A DNA stretch of 45,784 bases from Streptosporangiaceae bacterium. GTDB taxonomy: Bacteria; Actinomycetota; Actinomycetes; Streptosporangiales; Streptosporangiaceae. A model generated the notes under the pieces. That model ran no database searches, was not told the origin of the DNA, and worked only from the letters and a program-made list of their open reading frames with translations. The translations under genes and the position numbers were made by a program. This document shows, piece by piece, positions 25,604 to 34,596 of the stretch. Position 1 is the first letter of the stretch. Each line of letters begins with the position of its first letter. Where the stretch lies: contig JASHOE010000044.1 of assembly GCA_030041275.1 (NCBI GenBank), positions 1 through 45,784 of the forward strand, given 5' to 3'.

Positions 25604-26724
25604 GGCCCGCTTCCCTCCACAGCCACCCCACGACTGCCGGGTGCTGAGACCGCGCCACCCGCGGCCGGAGCCGCTAGCGCTCCTCCGACAGCGCCGTCGG
25701 GGGCCGCGGTCAGCGCCGCGCCGTCGGTACCGAAGAGCGGCGGACTCAGTGCGGTCACGGCCAGCTCACTGCCATCCGCGCCCGGCCGGTCGGGTAGCCG
25801 GCACGTGACTACCGAATCGGCCCCGGACGCACCGGGCACCAGCAGGTCGACTTCCCAGCCCGCGCCGGCCGGCCGACTCACTGTGACGGTGCCGTCGAGC
25901 ACCAGGCCCCGGTCGGGCGAGCGGCCAGCCACGACGCGGTCAGGATGCACGCCGGCAACGACGCCGGGCCGCTCGGCTACGGCCGCAAACCCGAGGTATC
26001 CGACCAGCTCGGCAACCCGGACGCTCGCGGGCCGCAGCACGAGCTGATCGGGCGTGCCGAGCTGCAGCAGCTGGCCGTGGTCGATCACGGCCATCCGGGT
26101 GGCGAAGGCCTGCGCGTCGGCGAGCTCGTGCGCCACCAGGATGGCGGGCACACCGCGCTCGGTCACCAGCCGCACGACCAGCGACGTGAGACTGCGGCGC
26201 AGCGCGCCGTCGAGGCCGGAGTACGGCTCGTCGAGCAGCAGCGCGTCGCAGTGGGCCAGCAGCAGCCTGGCCAGCGCCGCCCGATGCTGCTGGCCGCCGG
26301 ACAGCCGGGCCGGCATGGCGCCGAGCAGGCTGCCGATACCGAGCGCATCTGCCAGCTCCGCCAGCTCGCTACCGGGAATGCCCGAGCCGTCGCGGCCGCT
26401 CGTTCCCGCCCGCGCACTGCGGGCGTAACCGAGGTTGGCTCGGACCGACATGTGGGGGAACAGGCCCGGATCCTGGCGCAGCAGCCCCACCCGGCGCTGC
26501 CAGGCTGGTACGGCGACCCGCGGCCTGCTGGTCCTGGTGAGGGTCCGGCCGGCCAGCTCGATGGTGCCTGACCGCGGCGCCACGAGTCCGGCGATGGCCT
26601 CGAGGAGCGTCGTCTTGCCGGCGCCGGACGGGCCAAACAGGGCAAGCCGCTCCCCCGGCGCGACCTCGATCGCGGCCCGCACCGTGAAGTCGCGCCGATC
26701 AACCTCGACGTCGGCTTTGAGCAC
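25600..26724 (-). CDS. ABC transporter ATP-binding protein, molybdate/tungstate type
   Basis: GTG 26724 has GGAG six bases upstream and is preferred; an ATG at 26739 is the alternative. 374 residues: Walker A 'GPSGAGKTT' (31-39), Q-loop Gln84, signature 'LSGGQQHRAALA' (141-152), Walker B 'ALLLDEPYSGLD' (161-172), 'VAHELADAQAF' with H-loop. The C-terminal 160 residues correspond to the MOP/TOBE-like regulatory domain of ModC ('DGTVTVSRPAGAGWEVDLLVPG') but end in a long Ala/Gly tail that is not part of the fold. It overlaps the permease gene by 26 bases and the HTH-sensor gene by four. Confidence 0.9.
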   Translation of the reverse strand: MLKADVEVDRRDFTVRAAIEVAPGERLALFGPSGAGKTTLLEAIAGLVAPRSGTIELAGRTLTRTSRPRVAVPAWQRRVGLLRQDPGLFPHMSVRANLGYARSARAGTSGRDGSGIPGSELAELADALGIGSLLGAMPARLSGGQQHRAALARLLLAHCDALLLDEPYSGLDGALRRSLTSLVVRLVTERGVPAILVAHELADAQAFATRMAVIDHGQLLQLGTPDQLVLRPASVRVAELVGYLGFAAVAERPGVVAGVHPDRVVAGRSPDRGLVLDGTVTVSRPAGAGWEVDLLVPGASGADSVVTCRLPDRPGADGSELAVTALSPPLFGTDGAALTAAPDGAVGGALAAPAAGGAVSAPGSRGVAVEGSGP

Positions 26725-27595
26725 GCGCGCTCCACACATAGGCGATCACCGGCAGCGGGAGCGCCACCACCAGCAGGACCAGAGCATAGGGAAGGGCGGA
26801 CGACAAGCCGGTCTGCTCCAGCGTGGTGTAGATCTGCAGCGGCAGCCCGTAAGGATGGTAGGCGATGATGATGACCGCGCCGAAGGCCCCCATCGCCCTG
26901 GCCCAGGCCACCGCCAGGGCCATGGCCAGGCCCGGCGATGCTAGCGGCATCGTCACCCGCCGCAGGACCCGCAACGGTCGGTCGCCGAGCAGGGCCGCCT
27001 GCTCCTCCAGGCGCGGGTTCACCGCGCTGAAGGCGGCTTGCGCACCGACGACGTAGTAGGGCGCCGACTCATAGACCTCGGCGATCACCAGCGCCAGGAA
27101 GGTGTTGGTCGCGGTGAGGTTCAGGTGGCCGATGAGCTCGCCGATCGGGGAATACGGGCCGACCATGAACACCAGCAGCAGCCCGATCACCAGCGGCGGG
27201 AGCAGCAGGGTGCACAGCACGCCGGCTTCCCAGACGCGCGGGAACGGCAGCGTGCCGCGGGCAAGCATCCAGGACAGCGGCGTGCAGATGAAGAACAGCA
27301 CGGCCAGCGTCACCCCGCCTGCTTCCAGCGAGGTGACCAGTGGATCCAGCGCGCCCGGGTAGTCGAGCGAGGTCACGATCGAGTGCCAGGACAGGTGGGT
27401 GAGCAAGGTGATGACCGGGCCGAGCAGCGCGACCCAGATCAGCAGTGCGCCGCCGATCGAGACGGCGCCGGAAACCGAGCGAATCCGCAGCTTCCCGGCT
27501 GACGTGAAGCGGCCGCCTGGGCCGGGCTGTCCGGCGGGCTCAGATCGCCCGCGGACAGCCCGGTCGGCAGCAGCCGGGCTAGCCGCCCAGCTCAC
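26699..27595 (-). CDS. ABC transporter permease, molybdate/tungstate type
   Basis: 298 residues from GTG 27595, overlapping the binding-protein stop by four bases (GTGA). Six or so membrane helices from residue 40 on, and the cytoplasmic EAA loop reads 'EEQAALLGDRPLRVLRRVTMPLASPGLAMAL', typical of ModB/TupB/WtpB permeases. The N-terminal 35 residues are Gly/Arg/Pro-rich and cytoplasmic. It pairs with the ATPase behind it and the lipoprotein in front of it to import an oxyanion. Confidence 0.92.
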   Translation of the reverse strand: MSWAASPAAADRAVRGRSEPAGQPGPGGRFTSAGKLRIRSVSGAVSIGGALLIWVALLGPVITLLTHLSWHSIVTSLDYPGALDPLVTSLEAGGVTLAVLFFICTPLSWMLARGTLPFPRVWEAGVLCTLLLPPLVIGLLLVFMVGPYSPIGELIGHLNLTATNTFLALVIAEVYESAPYYVVGAQAAFSAVNPRLEEQAALLGDRPLRVLRRVTMPLASPGLAMALAVAWARAMGAFGAVIIIAYHPYGLPLQIYTTLEQTGLSSALPYALVLLVVALPLPVIAYVWSARAQSRRRG

Positions 27596-28590
27596 AGTTT
27601 GATGGAGGAGGGTATCCCGCTACCGGTCGACGTGGGTGACAGCAGCGTGAACCCGCCGGTCTTGTACTCAGCCAGGCCTGCCTTCGAGAGGGTGTACTTC
27701 ACGAAGGCTAGCGCCGCCGGCGTCGGCTTGCCGATGATCGTGATGTCGATCACCTGCGGCGAGCCGTGCTTGGTCACCGAGGCGCCGGAGGACGTATAGG
27801 TGACACTCGCGTTTTGATAGGTGCTGGCGAGCGCGAAGGAGCCCAGGTTGATCGCCGGAGGCAGCTTGATGTAGGCCAGGTGCAGCTCGATGGCCTGGGT
27901 GATGAACGCGCTGGAGGCGTCGAGCTGGCCGGACTGCAGCGTCGAGTCCAGCGCCGACTCGGCGTAAATCTGCGATGAAGTCGTGGAGCCTGTCGGGCCG
28001 CCAAGGATGTTGGTCACCGTGTCGGACGGCAGATGGTAGTACGACTGCGCAAGCTCGAGCATGTAGATGAAGTCGCGTCCCTGCGGGTCAGATGCGGGAT
28101 CGGTCCTGCCGAGCCTGAGGCCGGGGGTCTGCAGCAGGGTGAACAGATCCACCAGCGGCTTGCTCCCGTCGGCAATGGCCTTGAACTGCGATGCGTACTT
28201 GCCGTTCGGGTTGTACGCGACCACCATCGACGTACCGGCGTACTGCACGTACCACTTGGTGAACTTGGGGAATAGCGGCGTGATGTTGTCGCCGCCGACC
28301 GACTCGAACACGTTGGGGTGGATCTCGCCGCTGGCGATATCCGATTCCAGGTCGCCGGAGGAGGCACCGAAGCCGGAGAATTTGTATCCGGTCGCCTTGG
28401 TGAACGCCGGGCTGACCATCTTCTCGTTCAGGTACTGCAGCGAGGAGGCGTAGGCAACGTTGACGGTGCCAGTGGGCTTGCTAGCAGCAGGGGTCGAGCT
28501 GCCGCAACCTGCGGCGGCAAGCCCGATGATGCAGACGATTGCGAGCAGCGCGGCAGCCTGAGGGCCGCGCCGGTTTCTAAGGGCCACCAT
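27592..28590 (-). CDS. ABC transporter substrate-binding lipoprotein, WtpA/ModA-like
   Basis: ATG 28590 gives a clean lipoprotein signal ('MVALRNRRGPQAAALLAIVCIIGLAAAGC', lipidated Cys29); a GTG at 28611 would add seven residues. 332 residues. 'VNVAYASSLQYLNEKMVSPAFTKATGYKFSGFGASSGDLESDIASGEIHPNVFESVG' has the helix-forming start and the double-Ser oxyanion pocket of molybdate/tungstate-binding proteins of the archaeal-type WtpA group; the C-terminal 'DITIIGKPTPAALAFVKYTLSKAG' closes the second lobe. Molybdate versus tungstate cannot be told. First gene of the four-gene overlapping operon. Confidence 0.88.
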   Translation of the reverse strand: MVALRNRRGPQAAALLAIVCIIGLAAAGCGSSTPAASKPTGTVNVAYASSLQYLNEKMVSPAFTKATGYKFSGFGASSGDLESDIASGEIHPNVFESVGGDNITPLFPKFTKWYVQYAGTSMVVAYNPNGKYASQFKAIADGSKPLVDLFTLLQTPGLRLGRTDPASDPQGRDFIYMLELAQSYYHLPSDTVTNILGGPTGSTTSSQIYAESALDSTLQSGQLDASSAFITQAIELHLAYIKLPPAINLGSFALASTYQNASVTYTSSGASVTKHGSPQVIDITIIGKPTPAALAFVKYTLSKAGLAEYKTGGFTLLSPTSTGSGIPSSIKL

Positions 28591-28614
28591 TCCGCCGACG
28601 ATAGCTACCACAGG

Positions 28615-28627
28615 TTGCGTGCCGCAA
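28615..28627. promoter_or_regulatory. TTGCG-TGC-CGCAA inverted repeat upstream of the transport operon
   Basis: A perfect 5-bp inverted repeat with 3-base centre, 25 bp before the start of the binding protein, in the 265-base divergent region shared with the DUF929 gene. It is a plausible operator for the operon's own HTH-PBP sensor. No Moco riboswitch-like structure was recognised by eye. Confidence 0.3.
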
Positions 28628-28855
28628 GAAAACTGGACAACGACTCCATAACAGGACGCGGTCCGCCGACCAAGCGGTCCTCAGGGCCGACAGAGAGGAC
28701 CTTCAGCTAGTCCTCAGCACAATTCGCTTCGATAACGACGGCGGCTGCACCAGCCGCTGCGGCCTAGCATGGAGACCGGCATCCCACCCGCGCTGGCCTG
28801 GCGCTCCCCCGTGACCAGCCCGCCGCGGACCATCCCCACGCAAGACGAGGCAGGC

Positions 28856-29752
28856 ATGAGCAAGGCTCAGCGCATCCGCGACATGAACGCCAGGCAACGG
28901 ATCGCAGCGCAGCAGGCTGCGGCCCGCCGCGCCGAGGCTCGCCGCCGCCTGTACCTGACCGGCGGCGCCATCGTCGTAGTGATCGCCGTGGTGGTTGGGA
29001 TCATTGTCGGCAAGAGCCTGTCGGGGCACACGTCCCCGACCGCGCCGGCGACCACGGCCGAGGTCACCGCCGTCAACAGGCAGATCACCAGCGTCCCGGC
29101 CAGCACGCTGAACACAGTCGGAGCGGGCAGCGGCGTCAGCTCCTTCCAGCTCATCCAAGGCAGCCCGGCCAAGCTGACCGGTTCAGACGGAAAGCCCGAG
29201 ATGCTCTACGTCGGCGCGGAGTGGTGCCCCTACTGCGCGGCCGAGCGGTGGGCGATGGTCGTGGCGCTGAGCCGGTTCGGCACCTTCTCCCGGCTGAGCC
29301 TCATCCACTCCTCCAGCACCGACGTCTACCCCAACACCCCGACGCTGACGTTCTACAAATCCACGTACACCAGCAAGTACCTCGATTTCGAGTCGAGGGA
29401 GTGGTACACGGTCGACAAGAAGACCCTGCAGGCGCCGACCGGTAACGACCTGTCGCTGTTCACCAAGTACGACGCCCCGCCGTACGTCACCGCGCAGTAC
29501 GCCGGGAGCTTCCCCTTCATTGACGTCGGCAACAAGTACGTGGACATCGGCGCCCAGTACGTGCCGAGCACCCTGGCCGGGCTCACCTGGTCCCAGGTGG
29601 CGACTGACATGAAGAACCCGAGCAGCAAGGTGGCCAAGGCGATCGATGGCACCGCCAACTCGATCACGGCCGCCATCTGCAAGGTCGTCCCGAACGCGCC
29701 GAAGTCGGTGTGCACGTCGGCAGCGGTCAAGGCCGGAGCCAAGGACATCTGA
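28856..29752 (+). CDS. DUF929 membrane-anchored thioredoxin-like protein (copy 1)
   Basis: ATG 28856; the frame upstream of it is dropped because the family begins '[25 protein letters not shown]', a basic cytoplasmic helix. A single membrane segment ('[19 protein letters not shown]', about 34-52) anchors an extracellular domain. The active-site-like CxxC is '[11 protein letters not shown]' (Cys124, Cys127) and the rest follows the DUF929 pattern ('[26 protein letters not shown]', '[17 protein letters not shown]'). It should accept or donate disulfides on the outer face of the membrane. Its stop overlaps the VKOR start by one base (TGATG), so the two are translated together; VKOR would re-oxidise the CxxC. 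Confidence 0.9.
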   Translation: MSKAQRIRDMNARQRIAAQQAAARRAEARRRLYLTGGAIVVVIAVVVGIIVGKSLSGHTSPTAPATTAEVTAVNRQITSVPASTLNTVGAGSGVSSFQLIQGSPAKLTGSDGKPEMLYVGAEWCPYCAAERWAMVVALSRFGTFSRLSLIHSSSTDVYPNTPTLTFYKSTYTSKYLDFESREWYTVDKKTLQAPTGNDLSLFTKYDAPPYVTAQYAGSFPFIDVGNKYVDIGAQYVPSTLAGLTWSQVATDMKNPSSKVAKAIDGTANSITAAICKVVPNAPKSVCTSAAVKAGAKDI

Positions 29753-30504
29753 TGGCTGCCAAAAAGCCGGCCGGCCGCGCGAGCGGCACCAGGCAGCAGC
29801 AGCAGCAAAAGCGCACGTCGGCGGCCCGGACTGGCACGACGGCCAACACAAAGTCGGCACGGAACGGGGTCGCCAACGGCACTTCGCGAGCGTCCGCAGG
29901 TGATGCCGGGCGTGGTAAGTCCGGGTCGGGCGCGGCAACTCGCACGGCCGCGGCCCAGCGAACGGCGGCCAGCCGCAGCGCCACCGCGGTCCAGCCAGCC
30001 CCGCGGTCTGGGCCACTCGGCAGGCTGCTGGCGCCGCTGACCTCGATGGGCTGGCTGCCGCTGGCTACCTTCGTCCTGTCGCTGTACGGCCTTGGCGCGT
30101 CCATCTACCTGACGCTCGCCCACTACGACACCAGCATCCATCTGGCCTGCGCTGACAACGGCCTAGTCAACTGCGAGGCGGTCACCACCAGCCCGGAGTC
30201 GATCCTGTTCGGGATCTTCCCGGTGGCGGTGCTGGGCCTCGCGTTCTACGTCTTCGCGGTGGCGATCAACTCGCCCTGGGGCTGGCGGCTTTCGCAGTCA
30301 CAGCCAGCGATCCGGTGGATCCGCCTCGGCTCGGTCGTCGTCGGCATGTGCTTCGTGCTCTACCTGATCTACGCCGAGCTGATCGAGATCAACGCCATCT
30401 GCCTGTGGTGCACCAGCGTGCACGTGGCGACGTTCCTGATCTTCGCGCTCGTTGTCTACCGCGCGTCGGTCGCCACTCCAGCCGCCACCGCCGCCAAGCG
30501 CTAG
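29752..30504 (+). CDS. vitamin K epoxide reductase (VKOR) family protein
   Basis: ATG 29752 shares a base with the preceding stop. The 250 residues have a 95-residue cytoplasmic head, Gln/Ala/Thr/Arg-rich and of low complexity, then four to five membrane helices. The VKOR loop cysteines are Cys133 and Cys141 ('LACADNGLVNCEAVTTS', with the Ser of the quinone pocket), and the catalytic CxxC is 'CLWC' (217-220). VKOR passes electrons from thiol-disulfide partners to menaquinone. Here the partners are the DUF929 proteins encoded on either side, and no DsbA-like gene is near. Confidence 0.92.
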   Translation: MAAKKPAGRASGTRQQQQQKRTSAARTGTTANTKSARNGVANGTSRASAGDAGRGKSGSGAATRTAAAQRTAASRSATAVQPAPRSGPLGRLLAPLTSMGWLPLATFVLSLYGLGASIYLTLAHYDTSIHLACADNGLVNCEAVTTSPESILFGIFPVAVLGLAFYVFAVAINSPWGWRLSQSQPAIRWIRLGSVVVGMCFVLYLIYAELIEINAICLWCTSVHVATFLIFALVVYRASVATPAATAAKR

Positions 30505-30630
30505 CGAGCTCAACGCCGGGCGCTTAGACCGATCGAGCACAGGCCAGCCAGGCCGGTTTCTGCAGTTGGCGGGCGCGGCACCTGCTGACGTGTGCGCAGG
30601 CAGGGGTCGCTCGTACGTCGGCCGCCTGCC

Positions 30631-30652
30631 TCTGTCATCATTGGCTGACAGA
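30631..30652. promoter_or_regulatory. 7-bp inverted repeat before DUF929 copy 2
   Basis: TCTGTCA-TCATTGGC-TGACAGA, perfect arms with 8-base centre, 38 bases before the ATG of the second DUF929 gene and next to TTACAT/TACATT, a possible -10. The site suggests that copy 2 has its own regulated promoter, separate from copy 1 and VKOR. Confidence 0.4.
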
Positions 30653-30689
30653 GTGTTACATTTTGCCGCTGATTGAGGTCGGATCCGTC

Positions 30690-31559
30690 ATGAGCAATCC
30701 GCAGCGCGGCGCGAAGTCCAGCCGGGCCCGGATCGCTGCCCAGCAGGCTGAGCAGCGGCGCAAGGAGCAGCGCCGCCGCACGTTCGCCATCGGTGGCGTC
30801 GCGGTGGCCCTGCTGGCCGTCGTCGGAATCATCATCGGCGCGCTGGTGAGCCGCAGCTCTCCCAGTAAGCCAGCCGCCGGCGCTCAGCCCCTCCCCGCGG
30901 GCGTACAGGCCAACCTGACTGTTCCGGCTAGCACATTCGCGGCCGTCGGCATCGGCGGTTCGAGCACCACATATCTGAAGTCCGTCACCGGCCCAGCGCT
31001 GGTTTCCGGCGGTAAGCCGGAGATGCTCTACATCGGGGCCGAGTGGTGCCCGTACTGCGCCGCTGAGCGGTGGGCGATGGCGACCGCGCTGAGCCGCTTC
31101 GGCAGCTTCAGCCCGCTCAAGGGCGTGCACTCGTCATCGAGCGACGTCTACCCCAACACCGCGACGCTGACCTTCTATCGCTCGACTTACACCAGCAACT
31201 ACGTCGTCTTCACGCCGGTCGAGAACCAAGACGTGAACCACAACCCCCTCCAGACGCCGACCTCAGCGCAGCAGGCCCTGTGGGCTAAGTACGACCCGCC
31301 AGGCAACAGCTACCCGTTCATCGATATCGGCAACAGGTTCTTCGCCGCGACCACCTATAACCCGCAGGTGCTGCAAGGCCTGTCCTGGAGCCAGATTGCG
31401 TCGGCTCTGCACAACCCGTCCTCTTCGGTGGCCCAGGGCGCCATCGGCTCGGCGAACCTTTTCACCGCCGCCATCTGCAAGATCGATGGCAACAAGCCGG
31501 GGAGCGTCTGCAGCGCGTCGCCCATCCCGGCGCTGGAGCGGCAACTCGGACCGGGCTAG
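30690..31559 (+). CDS. DUF929 membrane-anchored thioredoxin-like protein (copy 2)
   Basis: ATG 30690, 289 residues. Same layout as copy 1: basic helix ('[25 protein letters not shown]'), membrane anchor (about 31-52, '[21 protein letters not shown]'), then the external domain with '[11 protein letters not shown]' (Cys120, Cys123), '[26 protein letters not shown]' and '[18 protein letters not shown]'. The two copies are clearly paralogous but far from identical at DNA level, so the duplication is old. It is 186 bases behind the VKOR gene, with an inverted repeat in between that may give it its own control. A second client set or direction of transfer is conceivable. Confidence 0.9.
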   Translation: MSNPQRGAKSSRARIAAQQAEQRRKEQRRRTFAIGGVAVALLAVVGIIIGALVSRSSPSKPAAGAQPLPAGVQANLTVPASTFAAVGIGGSSTTYLKSVTGPALVSGGKPEMLYIGAEWCPYCAAERWAMATALSRFGSFSPLKGVHSSSSDVYPNTATLTFYRSTYTSNYVVFTPVENQDVNHNPLQTPTSAQQALWAKYDPPGNSYPFIDIGNRFFAATTYNPQVLQGLSWSQIASALHNPSSSVAQGAIGSANLFTAAICKIDGNKPGSVCSASPIPALERQLGPG

Positions 31560-31719
31560 GCCCGCCGCCAGCCACCGCACACCCCAGCTCTCCGGCTCCA
31601 GCTGGTGCCCGCCCGCCAGCGCACCCAGCTCTCGTCATGGATGCCGGCCTGGTGTAGCTGCAGGTGCACCGGATGGGCATCCATGCTGGGCGAGGGACCG
31701 CGGCAGCCGCTGTGTCCGC
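31560..31719. repeat. intergenic repeat and possible protein remnant
   Basis: 31560-31591 and about 31607-31633 are imperfect copies (GCCCGCC..CCAGC..GCAC..CCCAGCTCTC), period about 47. On the minus strand the copies read 'ESWVRWRAG' and 'ESWGVRWLAAG', preceded by 'SMDAHPVHLQLHQAGIHD', which recalls, weakly, the copper-binding HPVHLH motif of multicopper oxidases. Too short to call a gene. Confidence 0.4.
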
Positions 31720-32583
31720 CTAGCCCGGCTGCCCAGCCAGGAACGTGATGATCGCAGCGGTGAACGCCTTCGCCAGCTCCTGCTGGAACGCCGGGCTCTG
31801 CAGCAGGGCGGCGTCCGTCGGATTGGGCATGTTGCCGCACTCGACCAGCACCTTGGGCACGGTCGTCAGGTTGAGCCCCGCCAGGTCATCCCTGGTGATG
31901 AGCCCGTCGGTGCCGTAATAGTCGCTCTCCGGCATGGGGGTGTCCTGCAAAATCGCGGCCCGCACGTCGGCGCCGAACTGGTCAGAGGCGGCGATCACCG
32001 CGTTGTTCGGGCCGTCGGCCACCGGCTCCAGCACCGTGAAGCCCCGGCCAGAGACCGGCCCGCCGTCGGCGTGAATGTCGAGCGCCACATTGGCGTGCGC
32101 GTCATTGATGATCTGCGCCCTGGTGGTCACGCAGGGCCCCACGCCGTCGTTGCTCTGCCGCGTCATCACCACCGTGGCGCCGTCGGCAATCAGGTCAGCT
32201 CGCAGGTCCGTAGCCACGTCGAAGTTGAAACTGGCCTCGGTGAAGCCGTCGGCGGCCTGCGTGCCGGTGGTGTCGCACGCCTCATACCCCGTTCCGTTCC
32301 AGATTTGCTGGTTGATGAAGCTGGGGTCGGAGAAGTTGCCGCCGTTGTGACCAGGGTCGATCCCGACGACGCGGCCGGCAAGCGGCAGCGGCGACGGGCT
32401 GGGGCTCGGGCTGACCGTAGCGGCGGGCGATGCCGCGACGGCCGGAATCACAGCACCCGACGACCCGCTCGGAACCGGGGTGCGATCGCTCGCCGCACGC
32501 CCGGACGCGGCACAGCCGGTGACCGCCGCGGTCACGACGACCGCGGCGGCGATCAGCAGGGCCCGCAGGCGTGGTCGGCGCAT
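31720..32583 (-). CDS. N-acetylmuramoyl-L-alanine amidase lipoprotein (Amidase_3)
   Basis: ATG 32583 gives a lipoprotein signal ('MRRPRLRALLIAAAVVVTAAVTGC', Cys24); the frame open to 32661 is not used. A Ser/Pro-rich linker (about 30-66, ending 'SPSPSPSPLP') is followed by the zinc amidase domain: 'IDPGHNGG' (zinc His), 'TEASFN' (zinc Glu), 'ALDIHADGGP' (zinc His) and 'VLVECGNMPNPTDAALL' (catalytic Glu). It cleaves the amide bond between N-acetylmuramic acid and the stem peptide at the outer face of the membrane. Forty-one bases behind the SDR gene on the same strand. Confidence 0.92.
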   Translation of the reverse strand: MRRPRLRALLIAAAVVVTAAVTGCAASGRAASDRTPVPSGSSGAVIPAVAASPAATVSPSPSPSPLPLAGRVVGIDPGHNGGNFSDPSFINQQIWNGTGYEACDTTGTQAADGFTEASFNFDVATDLRADLIADGATVVMTRQSNDGVGPCVTTRAQIINDAHANVALDIHADGGPVSGRGFTVLEPVADGPNNAVIAASDQFGADVRAAILQDTPMPESDYYGTDGLITRDDLAGLNLTTVPKVLVECGNMPNPTDAALLQSPAFQQELAKAFTAAIITFLAGQPG

Positions 32584-32624
32584 CGTGTGCACCCTATCCG
32601 GGCCCGCAGCTGCTCCGGGCCAGG

Positions 32625-33461
32625 TCAGCGTGCCTGCGTCCAGGCCTCGCTGTGCTGCCACAGTTGCTCGCCGAGGTCGCGCGTGGCCACCGGGCTCGGC
32701 TCTCGCTCCGCGCCATCGTCGTAATAGGCGCCGCTGCGCAGCGCCGCCTCGGGCGCGGTAGCGCAGTACAGCGACGTGCGGGCGCCCTGCTCCACGGTCA
32801 GCATCCGGCGGGTGACCAGCGGCCGAACCGGAGCCGGCACCCGCCGCCAGATATCGGAAGCGACCACGCCCGGGTGCAGCGCGTAGCTGACCACGCCGCT
32901 GCCGTCGAGGCGGCGGGCGAGTTCCTGGCTGAACAGCACGTTGCAGAGCTTGGACACGGCGTACTCGCGCATGCCGGCGATTCCGCGGGTGCGTCGTTGC
33001 AGCCGGTCAAAGTCGATGCCCTTGGCCTGGTAGTGCGCATCACTGGCGACGTTCACGACCCTGGCCCGGCTTGCGGTCAGACAGTCGAGCAGCCCCATCG
33101 TGAGCGCGAAATGACCCAGGTGGTTGACGCCGAAAACCAGCTCAAACCCGTCTTTGGTCCGGCCGGGGGTGCCGCCGACGCCCGCGTTGTTGATGAGCAC
33201 GTGCAGCGGTTCCCCGAGCGCGAGAAAGGCCTGCGCGCACTCCCGGACGGAGGTCAGGTCTGCCAGGTCAAGCGGAAGAAACCGGACCTGGTCAGTCCCG
33301 GTTGCCGCCGCGATCTGGGCCGCCGCGGCCGCGCCCTTCTGAGCCGACCTGCAGGCGAGGAACAGCCGGCCGCCACGCCCCGCCAGATCGGTGGCGGTGG
33401 CCAGCCCGATCCCGGTATTGGCGCCAGTGATAAGGAATGTCCGGCCGGACAGTTCGCCCAC
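32625..33461 (-). CDS. short-chain dehydrogenase/reductase, retinol-dehydrogenase-like
   Basis: The open frame extends far antisense into the amidohydrolase gene (to 34709); the GTG at 33461 ('VGELSGRTFLITGANTGIG') is the real start. 278 residues: NAD(P)-binding 'TGANTGIG' (12-19), 'LDLADLTSVRECAQAF', 'LINNAGVGG', catalytic Ser region 'VVNVASDAH', and 'YAVSKLCN' with catalytic Tyr and Lys. 'ACRSAQKGAAAA' with Arg after strand 2 points to NADP. The 'HPGVVASDIWRRVP' ending is that of the RDH/WW-oxidoreductase group acting on lipophilic alcohols or ketones. Divergent from the amidohydrolase, 69 bases apart. Confidence 0.9.
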   Translation of the reverse strand: MGELSGRTFLITGANTGIGLATATDLAGRGGRLFLACRSAQKGAAAAAQIAAATGTDQVRFLPLDLADLTSVRECAQAFLALGEPLHVLINNAGVGGTPGRTKDGFELVFGVNHLGHFALTMGLLDCLTASRARVVNVASDAHYQAKGIDFDRLQRRTRGIAGMREYAVSKLCNVLFSQELARRLDGSGVVSYALHPGVVASDIWRRVPAPVRPLVTRRMLTVEQGARTSLYCATAPEAALRSGAYYDDGAEREPSPVATRDLGEQLWQHSEAWTQAR

Positions 33462-33530
33462 GCACTTCACCCCGATCCGGTCGAAGCTTAGCCTCGAAGG
33501 TATCGGTCGGGCGCTGCGAGGAGGCGCAGG

Positions 33531-34592
33531 GTGTACGAGAAAGACGGCGAAAAGTACTTCGTGGTCGACGGTCACATGCACTTCTGGAACGCGGCCCCGG
33601 ACAATTGGGTGCCCGGCGCGGAGCAGTACGCCAAGGGCTGGATCGAGTGCTTCCACGCCTATCAGGGCCTCGGGCCGCCGGAGACGCACTGGAGCATCGA
33701 GCACTTCCAGAAGTACTCGGAGGACGACCTGATGCGGGACGTCTTCGCGGACGGGCACGTGGACGTGGCGATCTTCCAGCCCACCTATCTCAAGGAGTGG
33801 TACAAGGAGGGCTTCAATACCACCGAGCGCAACGCGCGCCTGGGGGAGAAACACCCAGGCATGTTCGTCCCCAACACCCGATTCGACCCGCGGGACGGCG
33901 ACGCCGGGCTCGACGACCTGCGGCGCAACGTCGAGCGGTTCGGCTCCCGGGGGGCCAAGCTGTACACGGCTGAGTGGAACGCTGGGTCCCGCGGTTATAA
34001 GCTGACCGACCCGGCGGCCTACCGGTTCCTCGGCGCCGCCCAGGACCTCGGCATCACGAACATCCACGTGCACAAGGGGCCTACGATCTGGCCACTGGAC
34101 AAAGACGCCTTCGACGTCTCCGACGTCGACCACGTCGCGACCGACTTCCCAGGTCTGAACTTCATCGTCGAGCACGTCGGGCTGCCGCGCATCGAGGACT
34201 TCTGCTTCATGGCGACCCAGGAGCCGAACGTCTATGCGGGCCTGGCCGTCGTGATCGGCGGGCTGATGCACGCGAGGCCCAGGTTCTTCGCCAAGGTCAT
34301 GGGCGAGCTGCTCTTCTGGGTCGGCGAGGACAAGATGCTGTTCGGCAGCGACTACGCCATCTGGGAGCCGAAGTGGCAGGTGGAGGGCTTTGTCGAGTGG
34401 GACTTCCCGGACAGCGAGGAGTTCTCCGACTACCCGCGGCTGTCCGCCGCCGGGAAGAAGAAGATCCTCGGCTTGAACGCCGCGCGGCTCTATGACATCG
34501 AGGTGCCTCCCGAGTTCCGGCTGCCGGCCGAGGCTGGGACACCGGCGGCACCGGAAGATGCGCAGCTCGTCGACGACGCGCCAGGAACCTGA
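33531..34592 (+). CDS. amidohydrolase (TIM-barrel), monooxygenase-cluster type
   Basis: GTG 33531 with AGG upstream; 353 residues. Metal site: 'VDGHMHFWN' (His15, His17), 'NIHVHKGPT', 'FIVEHVGLPRIEDF', 'MLFGSDYAIWEP' (Asp). This subgroup of the COG2159 amidohydrolases is the one found behind the diiron monooxygenase genes (prmABCD/mimABCD) of mycobacteria, Rhodococcus and Gordonia, where it is needed for growth on the substrate or for enzyme assembly. Four bases separate it from the DUF59 gene. No monooxygenase subunit lies upstream here; the neighbouring minus-strand SDR takes that place. Confidence 0.85.
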   Translation: MYEKDGEKYFVVDGHMHFWNAAPDNWVPGAEQYAKGWIECFHAYQGLGPPETHWSIEHFQKYSEDDLMRDVFADGHVDVAIFQPTYLKEWYKEGFNTTERNARLGEKHPGMFVPNTRFDPRDGDAGLDDLRRNVERFGSRGAKLYTAEWNAGSRGYKLTDPAAYRFLGAAQDLGITNIHVHKGPTIWPLDKDAFDVSDVDHVATDFPGLNFIVEHVGLPRIEDFCFMATQEPNVYAGLAVVIGGLMHARPRFFAKVMGELLFWVGEDKMLFGSDYAIWEPKWQVEGFVEWDFPDSEEFSDYPRLSAAGKKKILGLNAARLYDIEVPPEFRLPAEAGTPAAPEDAQLVDDAPGT

Positions 34593-34596
34593 CGGC

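Noticed and set aside
31720..31840. Minus-strand 'SMDAHPVHLQLHQ' as a multicopper oxidase gene end
   Set aside because: The motif is short, lacks the last copper-binding cluster, and its upstream frame runs through the amidase gene; kept only as a note.
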